Assembly: GCF_000247695.1 (NCBI RefSeq)
Contig: NW_004624742.1
Coordinates: 10,383,162-10,447,161 of the forward strand
DNA from: Heterocephalus glaber
Taxonomy: Eukaryota > Chordata > Mammalia > Rodentia > Bathyergidae
Direction of reading: 5' to 3'
DNA length: 64,000 nt
The position numbers were made by a program, and so were the translations under genes. Positions 52,977 through 63,563 of the stretch are shown piece by piece; position 1 is the first letter of the stretch; each line of letters opens with the position of its first letter. The notes below the pieces were generated by a model. It was not told where the DNA came from. It worked only from the letters and a program-made list of their open reading frames with translations, and made no database searches.

Positions 52977-54690
52977 TGTTTACCTGCCACCCATGAGAAA
53001 GCATCCCTGGTTCCCCACTGCCTGATCCGGTCAGGGTGGGTGACCCCAGAGACAGCACTTGGCACCACTGTGCTGTCATGCTCTGCCATGTGTCTGCTTC
53101 CTCGAGTTACTGGGGGCCACAAGAAGGCAGACTCCTGCTCACTTTGTATCCCCAGCATCTCTTGGTTGAAGTCTAGGCTGCCACCTGCCCAAATGACCCC
53201 TCTGTCTCCTTAAAAAGACACCTTTTCTGGAAGGATGCAGACTCATCTCTCCCTCACCCCAAGCAAGGCCACATGGCTCCCTTGTTCAGGGCAGAAAAGG
53301 GTGCTTCTTCTTCAGAGTCACTCAGCCCTGCAACAAGGAGCAAGGCTTGGCAAGGAGGAAATGAAGGGGATGTTGGTATCTGCTCCTCCTGTTCCCAGGC
53401 AACCTGTGCAACTGTGTTGGGAGGCCCTGGCTGGGGGACTCACTGCGTCCCAAGAGTGGTGCCCACTTCTCCGGCCTCGGGCTCAGCTTCCAGGACTTTT
53501 CTCCTCAGCGGCCCACCATGTCCCCCGGGCCACAGCCATTCACTGAGGGAATAAGCCCACGGGTCTCCAGAGACTCAGTGCTCCGTGAAATGCAAACACA
53601 GGGCCCAGCAGAGAGAAGCCCAGGAAGTCCTGTTTCTTCCAGGCCTGCTGCCAGCCTCCATGCTGGCCTAGGCACGTGGGTTCATTTACATGGCTGCTTT
53701 GGAGACTTTGGCAGATGAAAGTGCTTGGATAGTTTTATACGTGTTGCTCATCATTAAACCGCCCCTTCAGGGTTTCTTGCCGCCTTTGGTTTGTGTCTCA
53801 ATCTGGAGCAAATTTAAGTAAAGGTTTAGGCCCCTGCATTACCTTGGTTTAATTAATAATTCATAATAAAAATTTAATCAAGGCATAAGCTTTTGTAGAA
53901 GGTTATAAAACACTTTTATTTGCCCTGGAGATCAGAATGACCACTTTTTAAATCTGTGAAATGATGTTTTTTTCCCAAATGAGGAAATTTTACTCTCAAT
54001 TGTAAATTTCAGCTGTTTGCCATATGTAACCACAGAGAATCTGTTTATTGACTTAGTATAGTAGAAGTAGTTAGGCAGGAAGAAAAATAAACCCAAACTC
54101 CAGACGGGAGAAAGTGTAGGGAAGGAATGGAGTTGGAGTTAGAGTCTAACAAAACTCTGCCTCTGAGCATAGCAAGAAACAGATGACACAGCCTACGTGC
54201 CAGAGGAGAGGACAGGGCAATGACCAGCCCGGGAAGCAGCAGAGGTGGCTGCATGGTGATCACAGCCACTCAAAATCTTTGCAAAGGAAACCCTGGAGCT
54301 AAATGGCCATGGGACACTGGGAGAACCCACAGTGGGACGTGGGGTCCTGTTTGTCCCAGTCTAAATGCAGGATGGAGTTCTTGCCTCATGGCAGGGAGGG
54401 TCTAGACCAGGGCTAACTCAAACACCCAATCCTGAACAAAGCCAGACCACCGGGAAATCTGCCTAAGACAGATTCTTGGTCTCCACTGTAAATGCCACCT
54501 AAAGCACTGTAAGTGTCTCTTGTGAGTGGTCCAGATGAGCCATCAGGATCCTTCAGCATTAACTGAGATTTTAAATATTGGGTGAAGAGAGAAACAGAAA
54601 GTCAGTGAAAAAGAGCTGGATACTATCCATGTACTCAGGGAATAAAGCAGAACTGTCAGTTTTCTGCGTCATAATTAAAGGTAACAATGA
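52977..54690. other. Single-copy noncoding block
   Basis: GC-richer and CT-rich to about 53,720, then AT-rich with many TAAT cores at 53,740-54,050. An imperfect inverted repeat (CCTTGGTTTAA at 53,842 and TTTAATCAAGG at 53,872) flanks an AT core. No exon supported. Confidence 0.4.
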
Positions 54691-54699
54691 CACATTGTT

Positions 54700-54850
54700 A
54701 AGTGGGTGATGCCCTCCTCTCCCCTTAGTTTGACAGCAACTCTGAAAGGAGGGTGGTATCATTCCAGCCAATCAAGCGGAAGGAGATAGAGTCTCAGAAG
54801 TGAAGCAAGCTGCTCACAGCCCACTGCTGGTGAATGGCAGGGACAGGTTT
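54700..54850 (-). mobile_element. MIR SINE fragment, reversed
   Basis: TGACAGCAACTCTGAAAGG, GTATCATTCCAGCCAATC, GTCTCAGAAGTGAAGCAAG and CTCACAGCCCACTGCTGG fit a decayed reversed MIR. Confidence 0.5.
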
Positions 54851-55127
54851 GAGGTCTCTGGGCAGCAATACCATCCCTCAGCCTTCCAGCCTGCCTGGAC
54901 CAGTGTTCCTCGGCTGAGGGAGTCTGACATTTGGGAGAGTATATGGAGGAGAAGCCCCTAAGGGCTCTAGCTGCTGGCCCCAGCCCTCATAGTTCAGGCT
55001 TCTGAAGATGAGCCAGCCCAGGCTGAGCAAAAAGAAATGGATTCCTCAGGGCCTCTGGGCCACCTTCAAGTTTCCAGTGAGGCAGGAACAGGGCCACCAG
55101 AGTGGATAACTGCCATGCTGGCTTTGC
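54851..55127. other. Unassigned spacer
   Basis: Nothing recognised. Confidence 0.4.
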
Positions 55128-55305
55128 TTTTATTTTATTTATTTTATTTTATTTTATTTTATTTGTTGTTGTTGTTGTTGTTGTTGTTGCTTTTAAAGAC
55201 AGGGTATCACTACATAGTCCAGGTTGGCCTTGAGCTCATAATTCTTCTGCCTCAGCTTCCCAAGCACTAGGATTATAGCCACTCACCTCCACATCTGGCT
55301 CACTG
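55128..55305 (-). mobile_element. B1 SINE with compound microsatellite tail
   Basis: Reversed B1: AAAGACAGGGTATCACTACAT, AGTCCAGGTTGGCCTTGAGC, TTCTGCCTCAGCTTCCCAAG, CTAGGATTATAGCC. Its inverted tail is a (TTTTA)n run at 55,128-55,163 followed by (GTT)n at 55,164-55,190. Confidence 0.85.
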
Positions 55306-55460
55306 TATTAGCTTTGAGAACCCACTTCCCTGAGTGCTTGGCCAAATCCCCTAAGCACTTCCCTTGTCTATTTGTTAAGGTTTTGAAACACGGGCCCTTC
55401 TTTATTACAAAGGGGTTCAGAGATACTTTGTAGAAATGTCTATGTTAAAGACCTCTATGA
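55306..55460. other. Unassigned spacer
   Basis: Nothing recognised. Confidence 0.4.
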
Positions 55461-55612
55461 GATGGTGCACAGTGTGGGAGGCAGAGGCAGGAGGATCACA
55501 AGTTCAAGCTCAGCCTGAACAACTTAACAACTCAGCAAGACCCTAAATAAATACAAAAAGGGCTGGACATGTAGCTTAGTGCAAAGATTTTGGGTTCAAT
55601 TCCCAGTACCAC
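55461..55612 (+). mobile_element. B1+ID dimeric SINE (B1-dID type)
   Basis: B1 monomer (GTGTGGGAGGCAGAGGCAG, ATCACAAGTTCAAGCTCAGCC, AGCAAGACCCTAAATAAAT) followed by an ID monomer (GGGCTGGACATGTAGCTTAG, GGGTTCAATTCCCAGTACC). Confidence 0.8.
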
Positions 55613-55690
55613 AGAAGGAAGAAGGAAGGAAAGAAGGAGACAGGGGAGGGAGGGAGGGAGGGAGAGAAAGTGAGAGAGAGAGAGAGAGCG
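55613..55690 (+). repeat. Purine microsatellite grown from a SINE tail
   Basis: A GAAGGAAGG stretch passes through (GGGA)n into (GA)n without interruption and starts right at the end of the dimeric SINE. Confidence 0.85.
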
Positions 55691-56107
55691 CCTTAGTTAC
55701 TTTTCCTGTTGCTGAGACAACACCCAGAGTTAAGGAGGAAAGGTTTATTTGGCTCATAGTTTGTGGAGGTTTCAGCCCAAAATTGTCTGGCTCCAAGGCA
55801 GGGTGGCCTGGCAGACAGGCATTCAGAGGAGAAACAGTTCATGGTGGGCAGAAGGTAGCAAAGCAAGCAAGGGACCTCAGCAGCTTTTTTCTGCCCCTTT
55901 TATATTCCATATAGGCTACTGGGATTAGGGTGGTGCCAAACCAAATCAGTGGACTGATTTAGTAATCACACGCCCTTAATCTTGGCACCATTAATCCTGG
56001 GATTGCACCATGAATCAATCACACACTCTAGACTCAGCCACCTCTGAAAAAGCCCCACCTATGACCATATGAGTCTTTGAGGGGACATCTAGACACAAGC
56101 CATAACA
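55690..56107 (-). mobile_element. Solo MaLR LTR, same family as 38,652-40,869
   Basis: It matches both LTRs of the nearby complete element: GAGGAGAAACAGTTCATGG, GCAGAAGGTAGCAAAGCAA, TTGCACCATGAATCAATC, and the end CATAACA. No interior remains. The right end is intact; the left end merges with the purine tract, so its target-site duplication is not visible. Confidence 0.8.
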
Positions 56108-56205
56108 GAGAGAGAAAAGAAAGATAAGGACAAGGGTAAAAAACAGGACAGGCCCCTGGAAGAAGCTGAGTTAGTTCTGATACCAGGATAAAAAAGAAGT
56201 TTCTC

Positions 56206-56625
56206 AGCCATAAAGAATGAGAAACTAGAGACATTTATAGCTAAGTAGAGGCGATACTCTTAAGTGAAATAAATAGGACACATGTGTAAATACCGAATAG
56301 CTTCTCTGGTGTGAAAAATTAAAAGTGTAAATAAAGATCAAAATGTATAACTGATATTGTCAAATAGGAAGAAAAGGTCTAAAGGAGCAGGGGAAGTGGG
56401 AGGGGTAGGGGAAAGGAAAGAAGGGAAAAGAAAAAATATGAGAAAAGGAAAAAATGGAAACAAAGTTTTTGTAAATAGGGAAGGGTGGAGGGGTGAAGGG
56501 AGGGCTAGGAATGGGGAAAAAATAAGAATCAAGATGCATCATGTAAAGGTACAAGATCCCAATGATGAATATAACTGTATTGTATACCTAAACTGTGCCA
56601 ATAAACTTAATGAAGAAAAAAAAGA
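56206..56625 (+). mobile_element. 5'-truncated L1 3' end
   Basis: Begins in the very end of ORF2 (AGCCATAAAGAATGAGAAAC) and runs through a purine-rich 3' UTR to an A-rich tail after AATAAACTTAATGAAG. The duplication AAGAAGTTTCTC is exact at 56,194-56,205 and 56,626-56,637. This defines a single insertion of about 420 bp, dead on arrival. Confidence 0.85.
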
Positions 56626-56637
56626 AAGAAGTTTCTC

Positions 56638-58729
56638 CTTAGAGCCCTGCTGAAAGGAGACCTGAGGTCTGAGGTGGTCAGTGGGGTCAGGTATTTCTCC
56701 ATCCTCAGTGCAGGCTGCCAGCTTCATGCCACCGTGCCATTCAGGGCAATGAGGAAGGGACACAGTGAAGTCCAGTTACCAAATAGTGGCTCCCGGAGGC
56801 AGGAGATACCATTTGGTCCCATCTGCTCCCCCATCCCACGCACGGGCCCCAGCTCAGGCAGAAGAGAATTACAAAGTAGAAACCAAAGGCTTAAATGCTG
56901 AAAATAGGGAGGCCTACCTAACTTTGGCCTTACCCCATAACTTACTCCCACATTTCAGGGGCCACCCTACTTTTTCCCCAATTAAAAGCTTTGATGACAC
57001 CCCCTACCTAGAATCTAGGTTCCCCAATACATTTTGGAGTCCAAAAAGAGGTAAAAACATCTCATATTGGCCTCAACGTAACACTCATCTCAGAGATGCA
57101 ACTTTGCACATTTAGAAGTCACCTTGTCACCTTTTTCTGCAGAGCCACTTGGCCCATCTTTGTCTCCACTATATCCATTCCAAATGAGGTTTGCTTAAAT
57201 ATGACCAAATGCCCATCGAAGAACTCCCTCCAAAACAATGCCATTTCCCTCCATGATGAATCACAAAGTTGCAATAAGTTTGTCCTCATTCTTAGTTGTA
57301 ATTTTCCAAATTTGTGCAGCATCATCTAAATTCAGACCACACCCTTACACTCACTCCCACTGTAGGGGACAGCACATGGCCAACACTCCTTCCATCTGGT
57401 TGAGAGTAAGATGGCTTTATATGCTTATGCTTGGTAATTTGGGGACTCCTTTGCAAGGCAAATGCAGACTATCTGGAATCGAGGTTCAGTGGTGTGGGGC
57501 ACTAGCTCAGAGTTCCTTCATTCTATTTTAAAGCCACTCTGTAATATTGTTGTGCAGGTCTAGCAAGAAGGCTGGTGTTGGTTCACTGTAGAACGTCTGT
57601 TCTGCTCTTCCCAGAGAAATGTGGATGAGAGATGGTAAGGGAAGGGAGCAAGTGTCCAGATAGGGTGGTTGACCAGTCGTGGCTAAGTCAGGGCAGCGAG
57701 GGAAGGCCAGGTTGGAGAGCTGGTGGGCTGGGAGTTGGTCTCTGGACTGGTCACAGTTCCATGGGAAGGCCTTGGGGTTCAGCTCCTTTTGGTGAAGTGT
57801 GGAGTGGCATTTGGTCAACTTCAAAGCCCAGTGCAACTTCCTCAGATCTTTATTTCAGATTCAACTCGAGTCTGATCCAAAGTTGGGTGCGGGGGCTGGG
57901 AGAGGCAGGGTAGCATTCAACTTAGTTTACTCTTGGCAAAACAGATCTTCCTGAGTCTCAGGGGGGAAAAAAGCAGCTTAGACAGATGTAAACAGGCTCT
58001 GAGGCCCTTTGGACATCAAATAACACTAGCAAAACAACGTTTAGATGAGTTAAGTGTAAATCAATCAGAAACATATGGACTACGTTTCCCTGAAAATACA
58101 CAGGGGTTTACAAATTACAGGCACAGGGGTTTGGCAAAATGCAGTTCAGGTTTTGCCAAACCTAAAATGTTTGGAGAAGATTTAAAGAAAGTAGACTGAC
58201 CCAAAATGCCTTCAATTCTACCCATCCCTGACACTGATAATATCCCACACAACCACAAATATTTAAGTGCATGGGTTTTAGGAGATTTATATGTTGGATA
58301 AACTTCACTACTCACAACAAGCTGAGAGACTTTTCCAGAAGAATGTTCATAGAAAACTGAAACTGGCAAATGATTGTACTTACAAAAGGGAAAGAACATC
58401 TTCCTTTTATGTTGGGCTGAGTAGATATACCAGCATATCAAACTTGCAACAGAATGGGGTGCTCTCGGGTTCAATGCCAGTATTCTTGGGCCCATGGAGC
58501 ACCAGCTCTGCTCCGCCCAGCATGCATCTACCTTTGCGCAGTTAGTGGGAGGCACATCTTGCACCCATTTGTTGTACATGGGGACATGATGCTGACAGAG
58601 TCACCTGTGTCTGCTGCACCATGGCCCTCCCACATGTGACAGCAGGCCACGGGGCATTTCTGCCTCAAAGAGACAAGGTCCTGATGAAACTACAACACCC
58701 AAGATCCAAGAGTTTTGCATTTTGTTTTC
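56638..58729. other. Single-copy noncoding block
   Basis: No named repeat. The minus frame at 58,115-58,579 (154 codons) and others show no family features and overlap frames on the opposite strand. Confidence 0.45.
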
Positions 58730-58957
58730 AGTGTTGGGGATCAAACCCAGAGCCTCCCACATGTTAGGCAAGCACTCTACCAGTGAGCTACATTCTCAGC
58801 CCTTTTCATTTTATTTTATTCTTTGTTTTTTGTTTGTTTGTTTGTTTGTTTTGAGACAGGGTCTCACAATGTAGCCCAGGTTGCCCTCAAATGCATGATC
58901 CTCCTGTCTCACCCTTCCAAGTGCTAGGATCGCAGGCATGCACTACCATGTCCCATT
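58730..58957 (-). mobile_element. B1+ID dimeric SINE (B1-dID type), reversed
   Basis: On the minus strand a B1 monomer (reverse of TTTGAGACAGGGTCTCACAA, GTAGCCCAGGTTGCCCTC) precedes an ID monomer (reverse of GGGGATCAAACCCAGAGCC, CCAGTGAGCTACATTCTCAG). They are joined by an A-rich linker, seen on the plus strand as T-rich sequence with GTTT repeats at 58,803-58,851. The most complete dimer in the window. Confidence 0.85.
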
Positions 58958-58981
58958 CAAGTGTTCAAAAGTAAAGTCCTG

Positions 58982-59065
58982 GCCAGGGATTTAGCTCAGT
59001 GGTTCCACTGCCTGCCTCGCAAGTGCAAGGATCTGTGTTCGATCCCTGGTACCAAAAAAAAAAAA
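58982..59065 (+). mobile_element. ID-type SINE (young subfamily)
   Basis: Close to consensus with an A-rich tail. An exact 15-bp duplication, AAAAGTAAAGTCCTG, lies at 58,967-58,981 and 59,066-59,080, only 10 bp from the dimeric SINE on its left. Confidence 0.92.
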
Positions 59066-59080
59066 AAAAGTAAAGTCCTG

Positions 59081-59560
59081 TCAAAGTTACAAAAGATTTG
59101 GTGGACTTCATCTTGAGATGATATCAAGTCCCCAAACTGGAGCAGAGACAAAAAGAGCAGAAGGAAAATGAGAGGACTCAGCAGTGGATTCCTGAGAAGG
59201 AGCCCCATCACTGTTGCCTCTTAGAGGATAGAGGGGAATGAAAGACCACAAAAAAGATTCAAGGGTTGGCAAGCAAAGAACACCTCTGCCTTTTCTTTAG
59301 GCACTCACTATATGGGAAAGACCATGACAAAGGAATGGGCAGCCAGCATGGATAGGAGCACCACAGTCAAAGCCACCTGGTGTGCCCAGGCCTAAAGCCT
59401 GTGACAGCTCTGGGAAAGACCAGGAGGCCAGGTCATCAAAAGGGGTCAGAAGTGGTGAGGAAAGAGTCAGATCTGACCAGGCCTTGTTGGGTCAGGAACC
59501 AAATGGGCCTGGACAGTGCCAAACTGGGAAGCTGGCTGGGACAGAAGAGCCACACCAGAG
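59081..59560. other. Unassigned noncoding block
   Basis: No exon or repeat recognised. Confidence 0.4.
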
Positions 59561-59830
59561 ATCAGTGTTCTCTAGAAGACAGAGGCAGTGGAATATATGT
59601 AATCACAAAAGGGAATCTGTTAGATTGGCTTACAAGATCGGAGGCTGGATAGTCCCACAGTGGCTGTGTGGAAATCAGAAAACCTGAGAACCTGGTAGCT
59701 ACTCCATCCAAGAAGCTGGAAGCTGCGGAAGAAGAGGAACCAATGATGCTGTCTCTGGCCAAAGCTGAAGGCCTGGAAGCTCCCCAGTCACTGGTGTGGT
59801 TCTGGTAGGCAGATAGTTAGACTTTAGCAG
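59561..59830 (+). mobile_element. MT2/MLT2-like LTR fragment
   Basis: GTGTTCTCTAGAAGACAGAGG, TTAGATTGGCTTACAAGATC, AGTCCCACAGTGGCTGTGTGG and CATCCAAGAAGCTGGAAGCT follow the 5' half of ERVL-type LTRs of the rodent MT2 group. The 3' half is lost or unrecognisable. Confidence 0.5.
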
Positions 59831-61385
59831 GGCTGGGGGATGAAGTGGGGATTCCAAAATAGCATGCACTGCCAGGTAATTACAGAGACTCCAATGTAAA
59901 ATACATTTGTAAACATTTGTTAGCTCCTCTCAGACCTGAAGTGATCCCAGGGAGCACAATGACATCTTCAGGTTATACAATGTGCACATTCCTTTGGATA
60001 TCTGGTCACCTGGCCATCTACCTATTTCTACAACAAGGCACACAGTGTTCCTGGTGCCACATCTATACCCAATGATATTAGAAAAGGGAGCATTCTTTAA
60101 ATACCTTCCCTGCTTGGGCTGATTTAGATTCTTATATGAGTAAGGCCCCTGAGGAAACACTGACATCTGAAAGGAATAAGGAAGACATTTTTGAAATATC
60201 GACATCCTGGTCACCCCTAAAAGAATTGTTGGTAAGCATCATAATCACCATAGTTCCCTGAAACCCCAGGGTAACTTATGTGTGCATAAAAAGGTATCCA
60301 AACTCACACTCAGGGAAGACGCCTTTGTAGCACTGCCCACTTTCTCACTTGAAGGTATAACTCTCTATCTACTTTGCAATAAATTTTGCCTGCACTTCTC
60401 CACAGTCTATGGGCAGAATCCATTTCATCCCAGGGAAGAAGCAAAAGTTGGTCTGGGTCATCATAGATGGGCTGAGGTTGTGGGAGGAGGTGGTAGAGGG
60501 CAAGGGAGTCAGAGGAGATGGGAATGTAAGATGAAGGAGCACAGACAGAGACTCAGTGGAACCAGGGCAGGTGGGCCACCCCTTTCATAGTTTTCTCTTC
60601 ACAGAGAACTTCAAACATCTGAGCAACTGGTGGCTGATGGAGGGAGGTGGGGTTCAGAGACTCTTGGGATGTCTCCTCTGTCACCTCTGCCCATCCTACT
60701 ACCTGAAACCGCATGGAAGACTCCACAGTGGAACAGGAGTGGAGGGAGCCACTCAGGTCATGCTGAACTGAGCCCCCCTGAGAATCACAGCTCTCAAAGG
60801 TGGGAGTTGCTATCTTCCTCCCATACTCCCAGTCCTTATGGGCTAAGGCAAGCAGAGGCACAGGACAGAGCGAAACCAGACAGGTGCCTCCCACAGGGTG
60901 ACAAGTGGTATTTCACTGGGACAAAGTGGGAGTTTTGGTTTTTGGGCAGAGAAAATGCAAATAAGGACAATTTAAAATGCAGGGGGTGCAAAGTTGCCCT
61001 TGGAACAGAGGTATTCTTTGTTCTAGAGATTTCCTTTAGTGACTGTTGTTATGCAGATGTAAGTCAAGTGCCTCCTCTGGATCTGAGTTTGGTGAAACCA
61101 GCTAGAAATCCATATGCAAAGAATATAGGTCACACTGACTGGGCTGTTAGGAGCAGAATGCCTTCATTATTTAATAATTGTAGGATGAACACTTAATGAG
61201 AAACTGTCTAAAAGAGACAATTTTATCTAACTCAGAGGGGAAAAGGGTTTGATTGGGGTTTGAACTTGAAAAATAAAACTCAAAATTATAAATTTAAATT
61301 TTAAAATCTTATATCTAACACAATTTGTTATAATTACCAGTATGCATTCATCCTTAGTGTGGATAAAGAAATACATCATTTCAGA
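59831..61385. other. Noncoding block
   Basis: It contains the longest open frame in the window (plus strand 60,630-61,196, 188 codons). That frame has no recognisable domain, unusual composition across two very different base-composition zones, and no splice context, so I do not call it. 61,200-61,385 is AT-rich. Confidence 0.45.
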
Positions 61386-63238
61386 AATTTTTTACTAGTA
61401 TATGTTTGCACTATATAATGATTACATTCTTTGTGTGCAGTGAGTACATGTACATAACACATCTTAATTATTTTTTCATCCCCTTCTCCTTCCCTCTCCC
61501 CTCTCTCCATTTCTTGACCCTCAATTTGAGAAAGATCTATCTCTTTACTTTCTATAATTTTTTTATTTTGCTCTTTGTTTATACTTTGTTTCTCATGTAA
61601 GAGAAACCATGGAATATTTAAGCCTGTGTGTCTGATTTACTTCACTTAACATAATGGTTTCAAGATGCATCCATTTTCTACAACTGATTCAAATTTATCC
61701 TTCTTTATGGCAGAATAGTATTCCATTATATGTAAATACCACATTTTATTTATCCAATCATTTGTTTATGGACACACAGGCTTCTTCCAGGATTTAGCTA
61801 TTATGAATTGTGCCACTATAAACATGGGTATGCATGTATCACTATACTTTAATGTCTTTAACTTTTTGGAAAGTACCTAGAAAGGGAACAGCTGGGTCAA
61901 ATGGAAATTCTAGTTTTAGTCTTTTGAGGAATCTCCATTCTGATTTACATAGTGGTTGTACTAGTTTGCATTCCCACCAACGATGTAGAAGCATCTCCCC
62001 CCAACCATGGCAGCCTTGACAGTATTTGTTATTATTTGATTTCTTGGTGACAGCTATTCTTTCTAGGACAAGATGGAATCTGAGTGTTATTTCAATTTGC
62101 ATTTCTCTGATGGTCCGTGATGTTGAACATTTCTTCATGTATTTATTGGCCATTTGTATTTCTTCTTCTGAGAAGTGTCTGTTCATTAAGGTTGCCCATT
62201 TTTTGATTTGGTCTTTGTTTGGGGGGGTCAAATCTTTTTGGGTTCTTTATATATTCTAGATACTAGTTCTCTGTCCAAGGAATAATAGCTGGCAAAATTT
62301 TTCCCCATTCTGTAGGTTGTCTCTTCACTTTGTTGGCTGTTGCTTTTGCTACAAAAAGTTTTTAATTTGATATACCATTTGTTGATTCTTGATACTATTT
62401 CCTGTGCAGCCAAGGTTCTAATAAGAAAGTCCTTTACTATGCCTATGACTTCAAGAGTTTTACCTATTTTATCTTCCAGCAAATTATTTCTGTTTTAACA
62501 TTTAGATCTTTCTCCTTCCATTTTGATGTTAGTTCAATTCAATGGTAAGAGATATAGGTCTAGATTCAGTCTTCTGCATGTGGATAGCCAGTTTCTCCAA
62601 CACTATTTATTAAAGAGTTAATTTATTTATTAACACACTATTCCAGTGTGGTTTTGGCCCCTTTGTCAATGATCAGAGAGCCAAATGTTCCTAGGGTAGT
62701 TTCTGCATCTTTTATTCTGTTCCATTGATCCACATGTCTGTTTTTGTGCTAATACCATGCTGTTTTTATCACTGTAGTTTTGTAATATAACTTCAAATCT
62801 GGGACTGTGATACTTCTTGCCCTGCTTGCTAGTCAGGATTGCTCTTGAGGATTATGTTGAACAGAAGTGGTGAGAGTGAATGAACATCCTTGTCTTGTTC
62901 TTGATTTTAGAGGAAAAACTCTGAGTTTTTCCTTATTTAATATGATATTGGAAGTAGATTTGTCATAAATGGCTGTTATCAGATTGAGATAAGGTCCTTA
63001 TATACCTATTTTCTTCAAGGATTTCTTTTCTTTCTCAGTACTGGGGATCAAATTCAGAATCTCGCCCTTGCAAGGCAGGCACAGTACCACTGAGCGAAAT
63101 CCCTGGCCCTTCTTCAAAGTTTTTATCATGAATGAATGTTGGGTTTTGTAAAGGTGTTTTCAGTATCTATTGAGATGATCCTGTGATTTTTGTACTTGCT
63201 TCTGTTTATGTGGTGTACTAAATTTATTGATTTGGGTG
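61386..63238 (-). mobile_element. Old L1, minus strand: ORF2 remnant and 3' UTR
   Basis: The minus strand encodes the L1 ORF2 C-terminal region: an IDQWNR-like block near 62,730, then GKTLEVIGIVKDF and RINKWYIKLKTFCS (62,228-62,482), and MNRHFSEEEIQMANKYMKKCSTS through WWECKLVQPL and FDPAVPFLG (61,842-62,231). Part of the reverse-transcriptase region lies at 62,830-63,238. The frame shifts at the G7 run 62,221-62,227. About 170 codons seem to be missing at about 62,815-62,850, including the FADD active-site region. An ID SINE interrupts it, and a second L1 cuts it at 63,238/63,239. Confidence 0.85.
63019..63109 (-). mobile_element. ID-type SINE (young subfamily) inside L1 ORF2
   Basis: Reversed B box (GGGGATCAAATTCAGAATC) and A box (CCACTGAGCGAAAT) with the reversed head CCCTGGCC. 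Duplication TTCTTCAA at 63,011-63,018 and 63,110-63,117. The L1 sequence resumes directly on the right. Confidence 0.88.
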
Positions 63239-63425
63239 CCATGGCTCCCAGCACAGAGGAGGCCTCTGGGTCAGTGTGCCATAGCACCCAGCCCAGAGGG
63301 GACTTCCAGGTCGGCATGCCACAGCTCCCAGCCAGGCAGAGGCTTCTGGGTAGGTGTGCCACGGCTCCCAGCTTGGAGGAGGCTTTCAGGTAGGCGTGCC
63401 ACAGCTCCCAGCACAGAGGAGGTGA
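63239..63425 (+). repeat. 40-bp tandem array at the 5' side of an L1
   Basis: Four full units of exactly 40 bp start at 63,239, 63,279, 63,319 and 63,359, with a partial fifth from 63,399. Each unit starts CCAYRGCWCCCAGC and ends in a GTG/ATG-type trinucleotide. Units differ at several positions, so they are not a recent slippage product. GC-rich with CpG. The array lies between the cut edge of the old L1 and the (CA)n before ORF1, so it is probably part of the 5' UTR of the plus-strand L1. Confidence 0.85.
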
Positions 63426-63442
63426 GCTGCACAGGTGCCAGG

Positions 63443-63443
<1 letters not shown>

Positions 63444-63482
<39 letters not shown>
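63444..63482 (+). repeat. (CA)n microsatellite
   Basis: About nineteen CA units between the 40-bp array and the L1 ORF1 leader. Confidence 0.98.
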
Positions 63483-63483
<1 letters not shown>

Positions 63484-63563
63484 CCCATTGAAATGAGAAG
63501 ACAGGTAAACAAGCCTCAGAACCAGACTTAAAGATCACATACAGCAACCCCAAAGGAAACGAG

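Noticed and set aside
58115..58579. 154-codon minus-strand frame
   Set aside because: No recognisable family feature; Trp/Cys/Ser scatter looks like chance translation.
60630..61196. 188-codon plus-strand frame, the longest in the window
   Set aside because: No domain or motif, it spans two composition zones, has no splice or promoter context, and part is overlapped by an open frame on the other strand.
63239..63425. CRISPR-like regular repeats
   Set aside because: Units are head-to-tail without unique spacers, in mammalian DNA, next to an L1.
63190..63512. Repetitive peptides with a motif recurring every 13-14 residues (both strands)
   Set aside because: They are translations of the 40-bp tandem DNA array and the (CA)n tract; 40 is not a multiple of three, so no protein repeat is implied.
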